A model generated the notes under the pieces. That model ran no database searches, had not been told where the DNA came from, and saw only the letters and a list, made by a program, of their open reading frames with translations. Positions 1 through 6,963 of a DNA stretch of 53,478 nucleotides are shown in pieces. The stretch comes from Syntrophomonadaceae bacterium (lineage in GTDB: Bacteria; Bacillota; Syntrophomonadia; Syntrophomonadales; Syntrophomonadaceae): assembly GCA_012520725.1 (NCBI GenBank), contig JAAYNQ010000019.1:1-53478 (forward strand), written 5' to 3'. The position numbers and the translations under genes were made by a program. How positions within the stretch are numbered: the first letter of the stretch is position 1; the number at the start of each line of letters is the position of its first letter.

Positions 1-335
1 CTTGATACAATGCCGTAGTCTCTGTTAGAGATATTGCTGAGTTCTGTACTTGATACAATGTCGTAGTCTCTGTTAGAGATATTGCTGAGTTCTGTACTTG
101 ATACAATGCCGTAGTCTCTGTTAGAGATATTGCTGAGTTCTGTACTTGATACAATGCCGTAGTCTCTGTTAGAGATATTGCTGAGTTCTGTACTTGATAC
201 AATGTCGTAGTCTCTGTTAGAGATATTGCTGAGTTCTGTACTTGATACAATGCCGTAGTCTTTGTTAGAGATATTGCTGAGTTCTGTTGCTGGTACAATG
301 TTGTAGTTCTGTTAGAAATATTGCTGAATTTTGTG
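1..335. repeat. 48-bp tandem repeat (minisatellite), six near-identical units plus one decayed unit
   Basis: Six head-to-tail 48-bp units begin at 1, 49, 97, 145, 193 and 241. They differ only at unit position 13 (C or T) and, in the sixth unit, at position 22. A seventh, diverged 47-bp unit covers 289-335, and still weaker copies continue to about 418. Each unit carries a small hairpin TCTCT-GTT-AGAGA. The C-to-T change in unit six keeps that stem as a U-G pair if the plus strand is transcribed. One minus-strand frame is free of stops through the repeats and would give the 16-residue period TELSNISNRDYGIVSS. It contains no ATG, GTG or TTG, and a stop at 312-314 closes it upstream. There are no unique spacers, so it is not a CRISPR array. 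The array may continue to the left of the window. Confidence 0.95.
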
Positions 336-474
336 CCTGGTTTAGTGCTTAAGTTCTGCTGTATAAATTGTTAAGTTTGTCCTGGTTTAGTATTAAATTT
401 TGCTGAATAAGTACTGCTTTTTTTTGCTTCTTAGGTCCCACCATGAGTGGTCAGGTCATATCAACTTAGTAATG
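336..474. other. Intergenic stretch with decayed repeat copies and a T-run
   Basis: No gene is visible. Degenerate eighth and ninth copies of the 48-bp unit begin at 336 and 381, each opening with CCTGGTTTAGT. They end in a T-run near 418-425, which could be a weak plus-strand terminator but has no clear preceding stem. Confidence 0.5.
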
Positions 475-588
475 TGTCTCAAGCAGTCCAGCTTAAAACT
501 ACTAAGGGGTACAGTATGGGAAATCAGATTTGAGGGGGTAAATCTGATCACTGGGTATATCTTATAATCAACTGTACTGCTTGAGACA
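475..588. repeat. 114-bp imperfect palindrome with terminal inverted repeats (MITE-like or structured RNA)
   Basis: The ends are perfect 13-bp inverted repeats, TGTCTCAAGCAGT at 475-487 and its complement at 576-588. Extended to 20 bp they match at 17 positions. Inside lie a 5-7 bp pairing (509-515 with 571-577) and a perfect 9-bp hairpin (523-531 with 540-548, 8-nt loop). This nested symmetry suits either a small non-autonomous mobile element or a structured transcript. No target-site duplication is evident and no transposase is nearby. I do not recognise the family. Confidence 0.6.
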
Positions 589-770
589 GAGTGGATTATT
601 TAATGCTGCATCTAATTCAATTATTATCTGCAGCTTTAAACCAAAAACTTTGACTACGGATTAAATGAGATCTTAAGCCTTCTATATCAGGTAACTGTCC
701 TTGGAAAATATGATAGTTATCAATGTGATATTTTTTTCTTTTCCTTAACAGCTACCTTTTGTATCCTCAT
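589..770. other. AT-rich intergenic DNA, no gene seen
   Basis: All six frames are interrupted. The only structure noticed is a short inverted repeat, GCTGCA at 605-610 with TGCAGC at 629-634, and a pyrimidine tract near 730-745. I see no promoter or RNA gene here. Confidence 0.4.
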
Positions 771-823
771 TGTAACCCTATTTGTAACCTGCCATGTTAC
801 CCTTTTGTCACCCGCTGTTACTT
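771..823. repeat. Five phased copies of a TGTNAC(C) motif
   Basis: TGTAACCC (771), TGTAACCT (783), TGTTACCC (795), TGTCACCC (806) and TGTTACTT (816) are spaced 12, 12, 11 and 10 bp apart, close to one helical turn. Such phasing is typical of iterated protein-binding sites, but decayed simple repeats can look the same. The array lies just past the 3' end of the small minus-strand gene at 855-1073, so it is not that gene's promoter. Confidence 0.5.
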
Positions 824-854
824 CTTGACTGTAGCTTCCCTATACGGCTAAAGA

Positions 855-1073
855 CTAAATGGCTTCAATATGCCTGGGTCTGGGAATAAGCTCGCAAAGT
901 TCTACGCATTCACCGGGTAACCAACCACTTATTTGTCCATCCAGCAACAATTTATATGAGTAGACCCTTTCGTTACCGCTACTTTGCTGTTCATCTCTTA
1001 CGGCAACGATAATGCCTATTCTCTCCGTAAACTTGCCCGTCGGGCTTTTTATTCTAGCTAATCTTTTTAGCAT
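855..1073 (-). CDS. Small hypothetical protein (72 aa)
   Basis: I do not recognise this protein. It is basic at the N-terminus (MLKRLARIKSPTGK) and has alternating hydrophobic residues with turn-rich spacing, which would suit a small beta-barrel or SH3/Tudor-like fold. There is no signal peptide, membrane segment or cysteine pair. The ATG at 1073 is preceded by AGGGGA at proper spacing, and a promoter with hexamers TTGGCA and TATAAG separated by 16 bp lies just upstream. Together these make it a believable gene despite its size. It is transcribed separately from gltX, whose terminator lies between them, and is followed by the phased TGTNAC repeat. Function unknown. Confidence 0.65.
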   Translation of the reverse strand: MLKRLARIKSPTGKFTERIGIIVAVRDEQQSSGNERVYSYKLLLDGQISGWLPGECVELCELIPRPRHIEAI

Positions 1074-1104
1074 GTGTACTTTCCCCTGACTTATTTGTGA
1101 TTTA

Positions 1105-1132
1105 CTTATACTTATAGCAAATTCTATGCCAA
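1105..1132 (-). promoter_or_regulatory. Probable sigma-A promoter of the 72-aa gene
   Basis: On the minus strand a TTGGCA (1132-1127) stands 16 bp before TATAAG (1110-1105), each one mismatch from consensus. Transcription would start near 1098, about 25 nt before the ATG at 1073. Confidence 0.5.
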
Positions 1133-1273
1133 CCTTTAGGGTAAAAGCTTCTCTTGGTAAATTACTCTTTCATCATCTTTAGCCTATTGATACTTAATAT
1201 ACCTATTTTAGGGCTATACTATCCCGGCCTAAACGGCTAGCTAAGCGGATTAGCCCTGACGTATGTTTTCTAA

Positions 1274-1311
1274 ATAAAAAAATGGTGCCACCCGAAAAAG
1301 TGAGCACCATT
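1274..1311 (-). terminator. Rho-independent terminator after gltX
   Basis: In the minus-strand transcript GAATGGTGCTCAC pairs with GGTGGCACCATT around a short U-rich loop, followed by a run of T. It lies 30 bp beyond the gltX stop and probably ends the ispD-ispF-gltX transcription unit. Confidence 0.85.
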
Positions 1312-1340
1312 CTCCAAGCAAGTAATTGTTTACTGGCCTG

Positions 1341-2789
1341 CTAAGGGTTCAAATGTTGCAAGGTCTGCTTAATTCTCTTAACAGTCTCTTCCTTCCCCCA
1401 AATATATAAAAGACTTGGAAGATCGGGACCATGTACTTTTCCACTTACCGCACAGCGTAAAGGCATAAAGACGTTTTTGGCTTTAACCTGGTTTTGCTTG
1501 ATCATGGCTTTTAAATACTGTTTTATATCCTCGGGGCTATCACTATCGGGAAAATTATCCGCCAGGATCTGGAGTATCCTGGCTGTTCCTTCTTGCTTCA
1601 GTACTTGAAGGGCTTCTTCCTCATATTCCAGTTCATCGAATACCACCCCTACCTCCCGGCATATATCACTCAAGGATACTAAATGATCCCTTAGCGTTTC
1701 GATCAGCAATTGGTACCTGTCTTTATCCATTTCCTTTATGGCTTCACCATAAGGGGAACGGTCAAGAAAAGGCCTCACTTTAAGTGCTAGTTCCTCACTA
1801 TCCAATTTCTTTATGTACTGCTGATTTATCCAGTTCAGTTTATCCATATCGAAAACAGCCGGACTTTTGGCTAGCCGATCCAGGCTAAAGGCTCTAGCTA
1901 TCTCGCTGGGAGACAGCAACTGTTCCTCCCCTTCCGGGGACCATCCCATTAAGGCTAGAAAATTAAACATAGCCTCGGGTAAATAGCCCATTTCTCTATA
2001 TTGAATCAGGGAAGTGGCTCCATGTCGCTTGCTCATCTTCTGCCGGTCACTACCCAATATTAAAGAAATATGGGCAAATGCCGGAGTTTTAAAGTTTAAG
2101 GCGTCATAGATCATAAGCTGGCGCGGGGTATTGGACAGGTGTTCTTCTGCTCTTATCACATGGGTAATGCCCATCAAAACATCATCAATGACCACAGCAA
2201 AATTATAGGTAGGCAATCCGTCCGATTTTATTATAATAAAATCACCTATGATGCTGCTGTCAAAGCTAACCCGTCCTCTAACTATGTCATCCACCAGATA
2301 TATCTTGTGAGCCGGAACTTCAAAACGAATGGTAGGTTTAATTCCCTGGGCCATTTTTTCCTCTCTTTGATCCGGGCTGAGGTGCCGGCATCTGCCCAGA
2401 TAACGTGGGGTCTCCCCTCGGGCTATCAATTCCTGTCGCTCTTGTTCCAATTCTTCTTCAGTACAAAAACAATAATAAGCCTGACCTGAGTCAAGTAACT
2501 GCTGAGCGTATTCCTGGTAGATACTTTTCCTTTCCGTTTGCCGGTAAGGTTCCTGGGGCCCCCCCACTTCTATTCCTTCATTCCACTCAATACCTAACCA
2601 ATGCAGGGATTCAATAATTTCCTGCTCATATTCAGCTTTGGACCGATCCAGATCAGTGTCTTCCATACGCAAGACTAGATCCCCTTCTACACTTAACGCG
2701 TATAAATAATTAAACAAAGCTGAGCGGGCTCCCCCAATATGCAGCGGTCCGGTAGGACTGGGGGCGAACCTGACTTTAATTTTACTCAC
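1341..2789 (-). CDS. gltX: Glutamyl-tRNA synthetase
   Basis: This cytoplasmic class I synthetase charges tRNA-Glu with glutamate using ATP, for translation and often also for tetrapyrrole synthesis. The 482-aa length is normal for bacteria. The catalytic Rossmann domain carries the HIGH-type motif HIGG at residues 17-20 and KMSKR at 251-255. C107-x-C109 and C134-x-H136 match the zinc ligands of E. coli GluRS. The start is GTG at 2789, preceded by GGGAGGG at about 7 nt. It lies downstream of ispD, ispF and a DUF1002 gene, in the same order as Bacillus apart from the insertion. Whether it is discriminating, or also charges tRNA-Gln for a GatCAB pathway, cannot be read from this window. Confidence 0.97.
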   Translation of the reverse strand: MSKIKVRFAPSPTGPLHIGGARSALFNYLYALSVEGDLVLRMEDTDLDRSKAEYEQEIIESLHWLGIEWNEGIEVGGPQEPYRQTERKSIYQEYAQQLLDSGQAYYCFCTEEELEQERQELIARGETPRYLGRCRHLSPDQREEKMAQGIKPTIRFEVPAHKIYLVDDIVRGRVSFDSSIIGDFIIIKSDGLPTYNFAVVIDDVLMGITHVIRAEEHLSNTPRQLMIYDALNFKTPAFAHISLILGSDRQKMSKRHGATSLIQYREMGYLPEAMFNFLALMGWSPEGEEQLLSPSEIARAFSLDRLAKSPAVFDMDKLNWINQQYIKKLDSEELALKVRPFLDRSPYGEAIKEMDKDRYQLLIETLRDHLVSLSDICREVGVVFDELEYEEEALQVLKQEGTARILQILADNFPDSDSPEDIKQYLKAMIKQNQVKAKNVFMPLRCAVSGKVHGPDLPSLLYIWGKEETVKRIKQTLQHLNP

Positions 2790-2844
2790 TATTTATCCCT
2801 CCCTTAAGACAAAGCTAATTATAGCATTCATTCATCCTCCCGGG

Positions 2845-3750
2845 CTAGGCTCCCAACAGCTTTTTAATCCCTTGGAGCAGATTGTCCCAGACCCCTTTAA
2901 GCTGTTTAAACCAGCCTAATGCCTCTTCTCCCCGGTTTTGCATCTCATCCAATCTCCGTTCCAGGCTCTGCATTTGGCTTCCTAGTTGCCCGACACTGAG
3001 ATCCAGTTTTTGGATCTTTTGCATTAACTCTATGATTCTGTCCAGGTCCCGTTCTGACAACTTTATATTAAGATCTGCACTAGTCTCCACTATAATTTTA
3101 CGAATTGCTTCAGCATCATTGATATCTTCTGCCGCCACTTTTTTTTTGACTTCATAAATCAGTATTTCCGCCTGATCCTGACCGATACGCTTACCCAAGT
3201 CTGAAGTTTGTGCCATTTCCTCATGGGCTATATATTTATTAGCCTCTTTTAAGCTTTCCCCACTAGCCTCTTCAAAGGCCTTTATTATTCCGGTTAAAGC
3301 TGCAGTTCCTGAAACCTCGACCGGCGCTGCCACCACCACCCTGGCATCTTCAATTCCGGCTGTTATCAGGGCATTGGCATACATAAAGGGGGTAATAGCA
3401 TTAATGTTTTCTGTCTGCACTTCTATCCCATTACCCTCATCCAACAACTCACAATAAGCCGATGATATGGCCCGGCTGCCGATGAGGTTTTCGTCCACTA
3501 CCCCCTCCAGGTACTTTCTTTCTTCTTCATTGCTAACACTAATGTAGTGCAGGGTCTTACCTTTGGTCCAATCCTTAAAATATTCCATGACCCGATCTTT
3601 TTGTACTGGAGTCAAATCTTCTCCCAGACTGATAACAGCTTCAGCAGGTTTCGCACCGGTTAAAGTAGTAATTATCGGGCTCCTCAAACATATTACTGCT
3701 AAACCGAGTCCCAAAATTACAAGCCAAATGAGTCTATTATTTTTAAACAC
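2845..3750 (-). CDS. Secreted DUF1002 (YpuA-like) protein
   Basis: The 301-aa protein begins with a lysine/arginine-led hydrophobic segment (about residues 8-24), so it is probably exported or membrane-anchored. The mature part opens with the SLGEDLTPVQ stretch that I associate with the DUF1002 family, which includes B. subtilis YpuA. The C-terminal third (about 220-275) is heptad-like and probably forms a coiled coil. No enzymatic motif is visible, and the role of the family is not established to my knowledge. GTG at 3750 is the likely start, with AGGGGGA upstream. The in-frame neighbours ispF and gltX are adjacent in Bacillus, so this gene is an insertion into a conserved pair. Confidence 0.75.
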   Translation of the reverse strand: MFKNNRLIWLVILGLGLAVICLRSPIITTLTGAKPAEAVISLGEDLTPVQKDRVMEYFKDWTKGKTLHYISVSNEEERKYLEGVVDENLIGSRAISSAYCELLDEGNGIEVQTENINAITPFMYANALITAGIEDARVVVAAPVEVSGTAALTGIIKAFEEASGESLKEANKYIAHEEMAQTSDLGKRIGQDQAEILIYEVKKKVAAEDINDAEAIRKIIVETSADLNIKLSERDLDRIIELMQKIQKLDLSVGQLGSQMQSLERRLDEMQNRGEEALGWFKQLKGVWDNLLQGIKKLLGA

Positions 3751-3843
3751 CTGTACTCATCCCCCTACATTTTTTTTAGCTTGCCTCATGCAGGAGGTAA
3801 ATATTTATATTTCCGGCTACGAAAATAGTACTACATATGGTGT

Positions 3844-4317
3844 TTATATCTCATCGATTAAAGCTATGGCCTGAGCCGAAATGCCTTCCCCCCGACCTTC
3901 AAACCCTAGCTTCTCACTAGTAGTAGCCTTCACATTGACTCGGTTGGGACTTATACCCAGCTGAGACGCTATATTGTTCTTCATGGCCTCCAAATATGGA
4001 GAGAGCCTGGGTTCCTGGGCGATAATGGTGCTGTCTATATTCTTAACCCGGTAGCCTGCCTCAACTAAACGCAAATTCACCTGGTTCAAGAGCAACAGGC
4101 TCTCTATATTCTTATAAGCCGGATCGGTGTTGGGGAAATGTTGGCCGATATCCCCCAAAGCAGCTGCCCCTAACAGGGCATCACATATTGCATGTAACAA
4201 GACATCCGCATCTGAATGTCCCAGCAAACCCCGGTCAAAGGGTATATGGACTCCGCCCAAGACCAGTTTTCGACCCGTCTGCAGACTATGTACGTCATAT
4301 CCGATTCCTATGCGCAA
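3844..4317 (-). CDS. ispF: 2-C-methyl-D-erythritol 2,4-cyclodiphosphate synthase
   Basis: IspF catalyses the fifth step of the MEP isoprenoid pathway, cyclising CDP-methylerythritol 2-phosphate to MEcPP with release of CMP. The 157-aa size is standard. The metal ligands D8, H10 (GYDVH) and H42 are present, as are the [19 protein letters not shown] region and the C-terminal [16 protein letters not shown] motif. The start is a TTG at 4317 behind GGGAGGGTAGG, since no ATG fits. It follows ispD by about 40 bp and the two act in the same pathway. The intermediate enzyme IspE is not in this window. Certain. Confidence 0.97.
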   Translation of the reverse strand: MRIGIGYDVHSLQTGRKLVLGGVHIPFDRGLLGHSDADVLLHAICDALLGAAALGDIGQHFPNTDPAYKNIESLLLLNQVNLRLVEAGYRVKNIDSTIIAQEPRLSPYLEAMKNNIASQLGISPNRVNVKATTSEKLGFEGRGEGISAQAIALIDEI

Positions 4318-4355
4318 GGACCTACCCTCCCTTAATGGCCATCAGCGGCCCATTT

Positions 4356-5039
4356 TTACAACAATGCTTCTGCCACTCTTAGGTCTTCCGGAGTGGTTAT
4401 CTTAAGATTACGCGGGTCGCCGGCCACCACTTTAACCCGACCTGCATAGCGCTCAAATATACTGGAATCATCAGTGCCATAAATCCCATCGGCATAAGCC
4501 ATCCGATAGGCATTTATGAGCAGGGGCAGGTCAAAGACCTGGGGTGTCTGAACCGCCATTATCTTAGATCGGTCTAGAGTATTCATCACCCAAGCTTCTG
4601 AATCCACTACCTTCAAGGTATCCCGAGCCCATAGGCCGGGAATGGCAGCTCCCCACCTCCTGGCTGCCTGCAGCAATTCCTGTAATAAAGCAGGGGTCAG
4701 AAAAGGGCGGGCTCCGTCATGAATTGCCACCCATCCTTCCTGATTTCCCAGAGCCATCAGGCCGTTCCAAACCGAATCCTGTCTTTCCCGGCCACCGGGA
4801 ATGATGGCGGTAACTTTCTTATAGGCATACTTTCGAATTATTTCTTCCTGGCAGTATTCAATTTCAGCAAAATTAGCCACCACAACTATCTCCGTAACCG
4901 CCGGAAAAGCATCCAGTATATCCAGGGAATAGGCCAGTACCGGCCTGCCTTTAATCAGCATATAGGGCTTGTTTATCTTGCTGTTCATTCTGCGACCCAA
5001 GCCGGCAGCCGCGACAATCACCTTTACTGCTTTATCCAC
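4356..5039 (-). CDS. ispD: 2-C-methyl-D-erythritol 4-phosphate cytidylyltransferase
   Basis: IspD transfers CMP from CTP to methylerythritol 4-phosphate in the MEP pathway. The nucleotide-binding motif AAAGLGRRM lies near the N-terminus. GGRERQDSVWNGL, AIHDGARPF and the C-terminal GTDDSSIFE motif follow in family order. I place the start at GTG 5039 because GGAGGT lies 6 nt before it. The upstream in-frame ATG at 5063 would put that ribosome site inside the gene and add eight residues (MGKRGGNG) not typical of the family. It sits between yacL and ispF, as in Bacillus. Confidence 0.95.
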   Translation of the reverse strand: MDKAVKVIVAAAGLGRRMNSKINKPYMLIKGRPVLAYSLDILDAFPAVTEIVVVANFAEIEYCQEEIIRKYAYKKVTAIIPGGRERQDSVWNGLMALGNQEGWVAIHDGARPFLTPALLQELLQAARRWGAAIPGLWARDTLKVVDSEAWVMNTLDRSKIMAVQTPQVFDLPLLINAYRMAYADGIYGTDDSSIFERYAGRVKVVAGDPRNLKITTPEDLRVAEALL

Positions 5040-5104
5040 CCCATTACCTCCCCTCTTACCCATAGCAGGCTACCTAAAAAAGGACCGAGCTTATTTTATA
5101 TAAT

Positions 5105-6223
5105 TTAACCGTATAAGTTTATCCCTGCTGAATCACACAGGTTGCTGGCCACCCCTGCCTCACTCTTAGCTTCTTTGGCTTTACGGGTAAATATCATGCG
5201 CCCGGCTGCGGTCTGGAATACACTGGTCACTACCACATCCAAATCCTGTCCTATTTCCTGGCTGGCCTCTTCGACTACCACCATGGTACCATCCTCCAGG
5301 TATCCAATTCCTTGCCCGTATTCCTTACCCTCCTTGATGATAGCTACCTGCATGGTTTCCCCCGGGTAGACTATTACTTTTACCGCGTTGGCCAGTTCGT
5401 TAATATTTAAAACGCTAATCCCCTGTAATTCTGCTACCTTATTAAGATTGTAGTCAATGGTGATAATGCTGGCTTTTAATTGTTTGCATAAGACTAGCAG
5501 CTTGCCATCTACATCTTTTTCACCTTCAATGTCCGTCTCAATTATATCAATTTTTATATTGGGATGTTTCTTCATTTTAGACAAGAGTTCCAATCCCCGG
5601 CGGCCTTTATTGCGCCTGATAGCATCAGATGAGTCTGCTATATGTTGAAGCTCCTCTATGACGAAGGTAGGAACCACAATGGGCCCTTGTAGAAATTTAC
5701 TCAAACATACGTCATATATGCGTCCATCGATAATAGCACTGGTATCCAGAACCTTATAACTTTCCTGCCCTTCCTGATTTGGACTTGAGATCTGCTGCCC
5801 TGCTCCCGGCCGGGAAAGGCTGTTAAAAACATCAAAAGCACGCCGGGTGCCTATTTTCAATCCTAGCCAAACGCATAGTACAAATACCACCAAGGCCAGG
5901 TAGCTTCCTACGCCCCTCAGGACTGAAAGAGGGAAACTGCAGAGTAGCCCCACCAGCATACCCATGAGCAAACCCGCCATTCCTCCCATGATTACTTCAA
6001 TGGCGATATCATCAAGCCTTTGATTCAAAGTTCTGGTCAGTCTCTTTCCCGCTCCTAAAAGCCAACTCCCTGCCAGATAGGATATGCCCGCACATACTAA
6101 CCCGACAGCTGCCAACCAGTGAAGGCCGGGCCTCAATATTACCTGTATAGTATAGGCCGCCCAGGCTCCAATAAGCAAGGACATGACAAATAAGTTCCTG
6201 GAAATTAATAGTTTATTATACAT
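5105..6223 (-). CDS. PIN/TRAM-domain membrane protein (YacL family)
   Basis: The 372-aa protein has an N-terminal membrane region with about four hydrophobic segments (residues 8-125). A PIN-type nuclease domain (about 157-275) carries the acidic residues D160, E190, D239 and D257. A TRAM domain (about 287-345) is expected to bind RNA. PIN domains cleave RNA in a metal-dependent way, but the substrate of YacL-type proteins is not established. The start is ATG 6223, preceded by GGAGGTG, and gives a length close to the 366 aa of B. subtilis YacL. An ATG 132 bp upstream lacks a ribosome site. It lies between disA and ispD as in Bacillus, apart from the plus-strand gene at 6416. Confidence 0.9.
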   Translation of the reverse strand: MYNKLLISRNLFVMSLLIGAWAAYTIQVILRPGLHWLAAVGLVCAGISYLAGSWLLGAGKRLTRTLNQRLDDIAIEVIMGGMAGLLMGMLVGLLCSFPLSVLRGVGSYLALVVFVLCVWLGLKIGTRRAFDVFNSLSRPGAGQQISSPNQEGQESYKVLDTSAIIDGRIYDVCLSKFLQGPIVVPTFVIEELQHIADSSDAIRRNKGRRGLELLSKMKKHPNIKIDIIETDIEGEKDVDGKLLVLCKQLKASIITIDYNLNKVAELQGISVLNINELANAVKVIVYPGETMQVAIIKEGKEYGQGIGYLEDGTMVVVEEASQEIGQDLDVVVTSVFQTAAGRMIFTRKAKEAKSEAGVASNLCDSAGINLYG

Positions 6224-6348
6224 ATTATGCACCTCCATACTTATATTCTGGTGTTCTATGCCAGCTATTATACATAGGAATAAAATTGCAAACTTAGTAA
6301 AAAGTCGAATTAACTGGGAAGAACAGAGAGCCTTAGAGCAAGGCCAAA

Positions 6349-6378
6349 TTGACAAACATTCTCCACCAGAGCTATAAT
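6349..6378 (+). promoter_or_regulatory. Consensus sigma-A promoter of the Cys-rich gene
   Basis: TTGACA (6349-6354) and TATAAT (6373-6378) are both perfect, separated by 18 bp. Transcription should begin near 6385, about 30 nt before the GTG at 6416. It fires away from yacL and gives this plus-strand gene a promoter of its own. Confidence 0.85.
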
Positions 6379-6415
6379 TAATAAAATCACAAAAATAAAG
6401 GGGGGCAGGTCTTTA

Positions 6416-6814
6416 GTGAAGGACTTGATTTGTGATGAATTTCAGAATGTAGTAGGGGACTTACTGATAAGGCACCGAAGTATCCTGGACATCCTTTCCA
6501 AATTATCTGAATCTGCCTGCCGAGTAAATAGAGCAGTAGTTAAATCCATCACCGATTGCGGTTGTGTCTCCATTAATGCCGAGAAAGTTCAAATTCCAGA
6601 ACATATTGATTCCTTTGAAGAATTGAAAAAATGTCTGGATAATCATCTTCGGGGAGAGTTGTGTTCCAATTGTGAAGATGTAATAGTAACAGAGATGGGC
6701 AAACTGCTATTTTATTCAGCGGCTTTATGCAATACCCTTGACTTAAACCTCTATGATGTATTCCTGGAAGAGTATAAAAAGGCCAGTACCCTGGGAGTAT
6801 TTAATTTGACTTAG
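6416..6814 (+). CDS. Conserved Cys-rich protein next to disA (possibly the group annotated DUF1573)
   Basis: The 132-aa protein is one of the few plus-strand genes. It has an N-terminal helical region (FQNVVGDLLIRHRSILDILSK), then C48-x-C50 (DCGC) and C83-x2-C86 (CSNC), which together could bind one zinc or an Fe-S centre. A C-terminal helix (LFYSAALCNTLDLNLYDVFLEEYKK) resembles the last helix of MazG-type NTP pyrophosphatases. I recall similar proteins beside disA/yacL in Moorella-like Clostridia, sometimes labelled DUF1573, but that label is uncertain. The start is GTG 6416, with a GGGGGGCAGG ribosome region and a consensus promoter. A two-way terminator follows. No function can be assigned. 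Confidence 0.8.
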   Translation: MKDLICDEFQNVVGDLLIRHRSILDILSKLSESACRVNRAVVKSITDCGCVSINAEKVQIPEHIDSFEELKKCLDNHLRGELCSNCEDVIVTEMGKLLFYSAALCNTLDLNLYDVFLEEYKKASTLGVFNLT

Positions 6815-6880
6815 TTCTTGCGTAGCTGATCTCTAGCAGAGAATGGTCTTAATAAGGATCAAACTATAGTTTATGTATAA

Positions 6881-6926
6881 TTAAAAGGCTCAACTATCCT
6901 TTGCCGGTGATAGTTGAGCCTTTTAA
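6881..6926. terminator. Bidirectional terminator between the Cys-rich gene and disA
   Basis: A perfect 18-bp stem (6881-6898 with 6909-6926, 10-nt loop) is flanked by A4 on one side and T4 on the other. It can therefore end the plus-strand gene at 6416 and the minus-strand radA-disA transcript. Confidence 0.9.
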
Positions 6927-6960
6927 GTTCACTTAAGTAGCCAGGCCCCTTAAGTGAACT
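6926..6960 (-). terminator. Second hairpin just after the disA stop
   Basis: AGTTCACTTAAG (6926-6937) pairs perfectly with CTTAAGTGAACT (6949-6960) across an 11-nt GC-rich loop. It lies 3 bp past disA and stacks against the bidirectional terminator, giving tandem hairpins at the 3' end of the disA mRNA. Confidence 0.65.
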
Positions 6961-6963
6961 CTT

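Noticed and set aside
1-311. Minus-strand repetitive protein with 16-aa period
   Set aside because: Open for about 100 codons but without any usable start, closed by a stop at 312-314, and its variants change the amino acid. Kept only as an observation.
1-335. CRISPR array
   Set aside because: Units are contiguous 48-bp repeats with no unique spacers, and no cas gene is present.
475-588. Complete insertion sequence
   Set aside because: No transposase frame and no target-site duplication; only the inverted ends are present.
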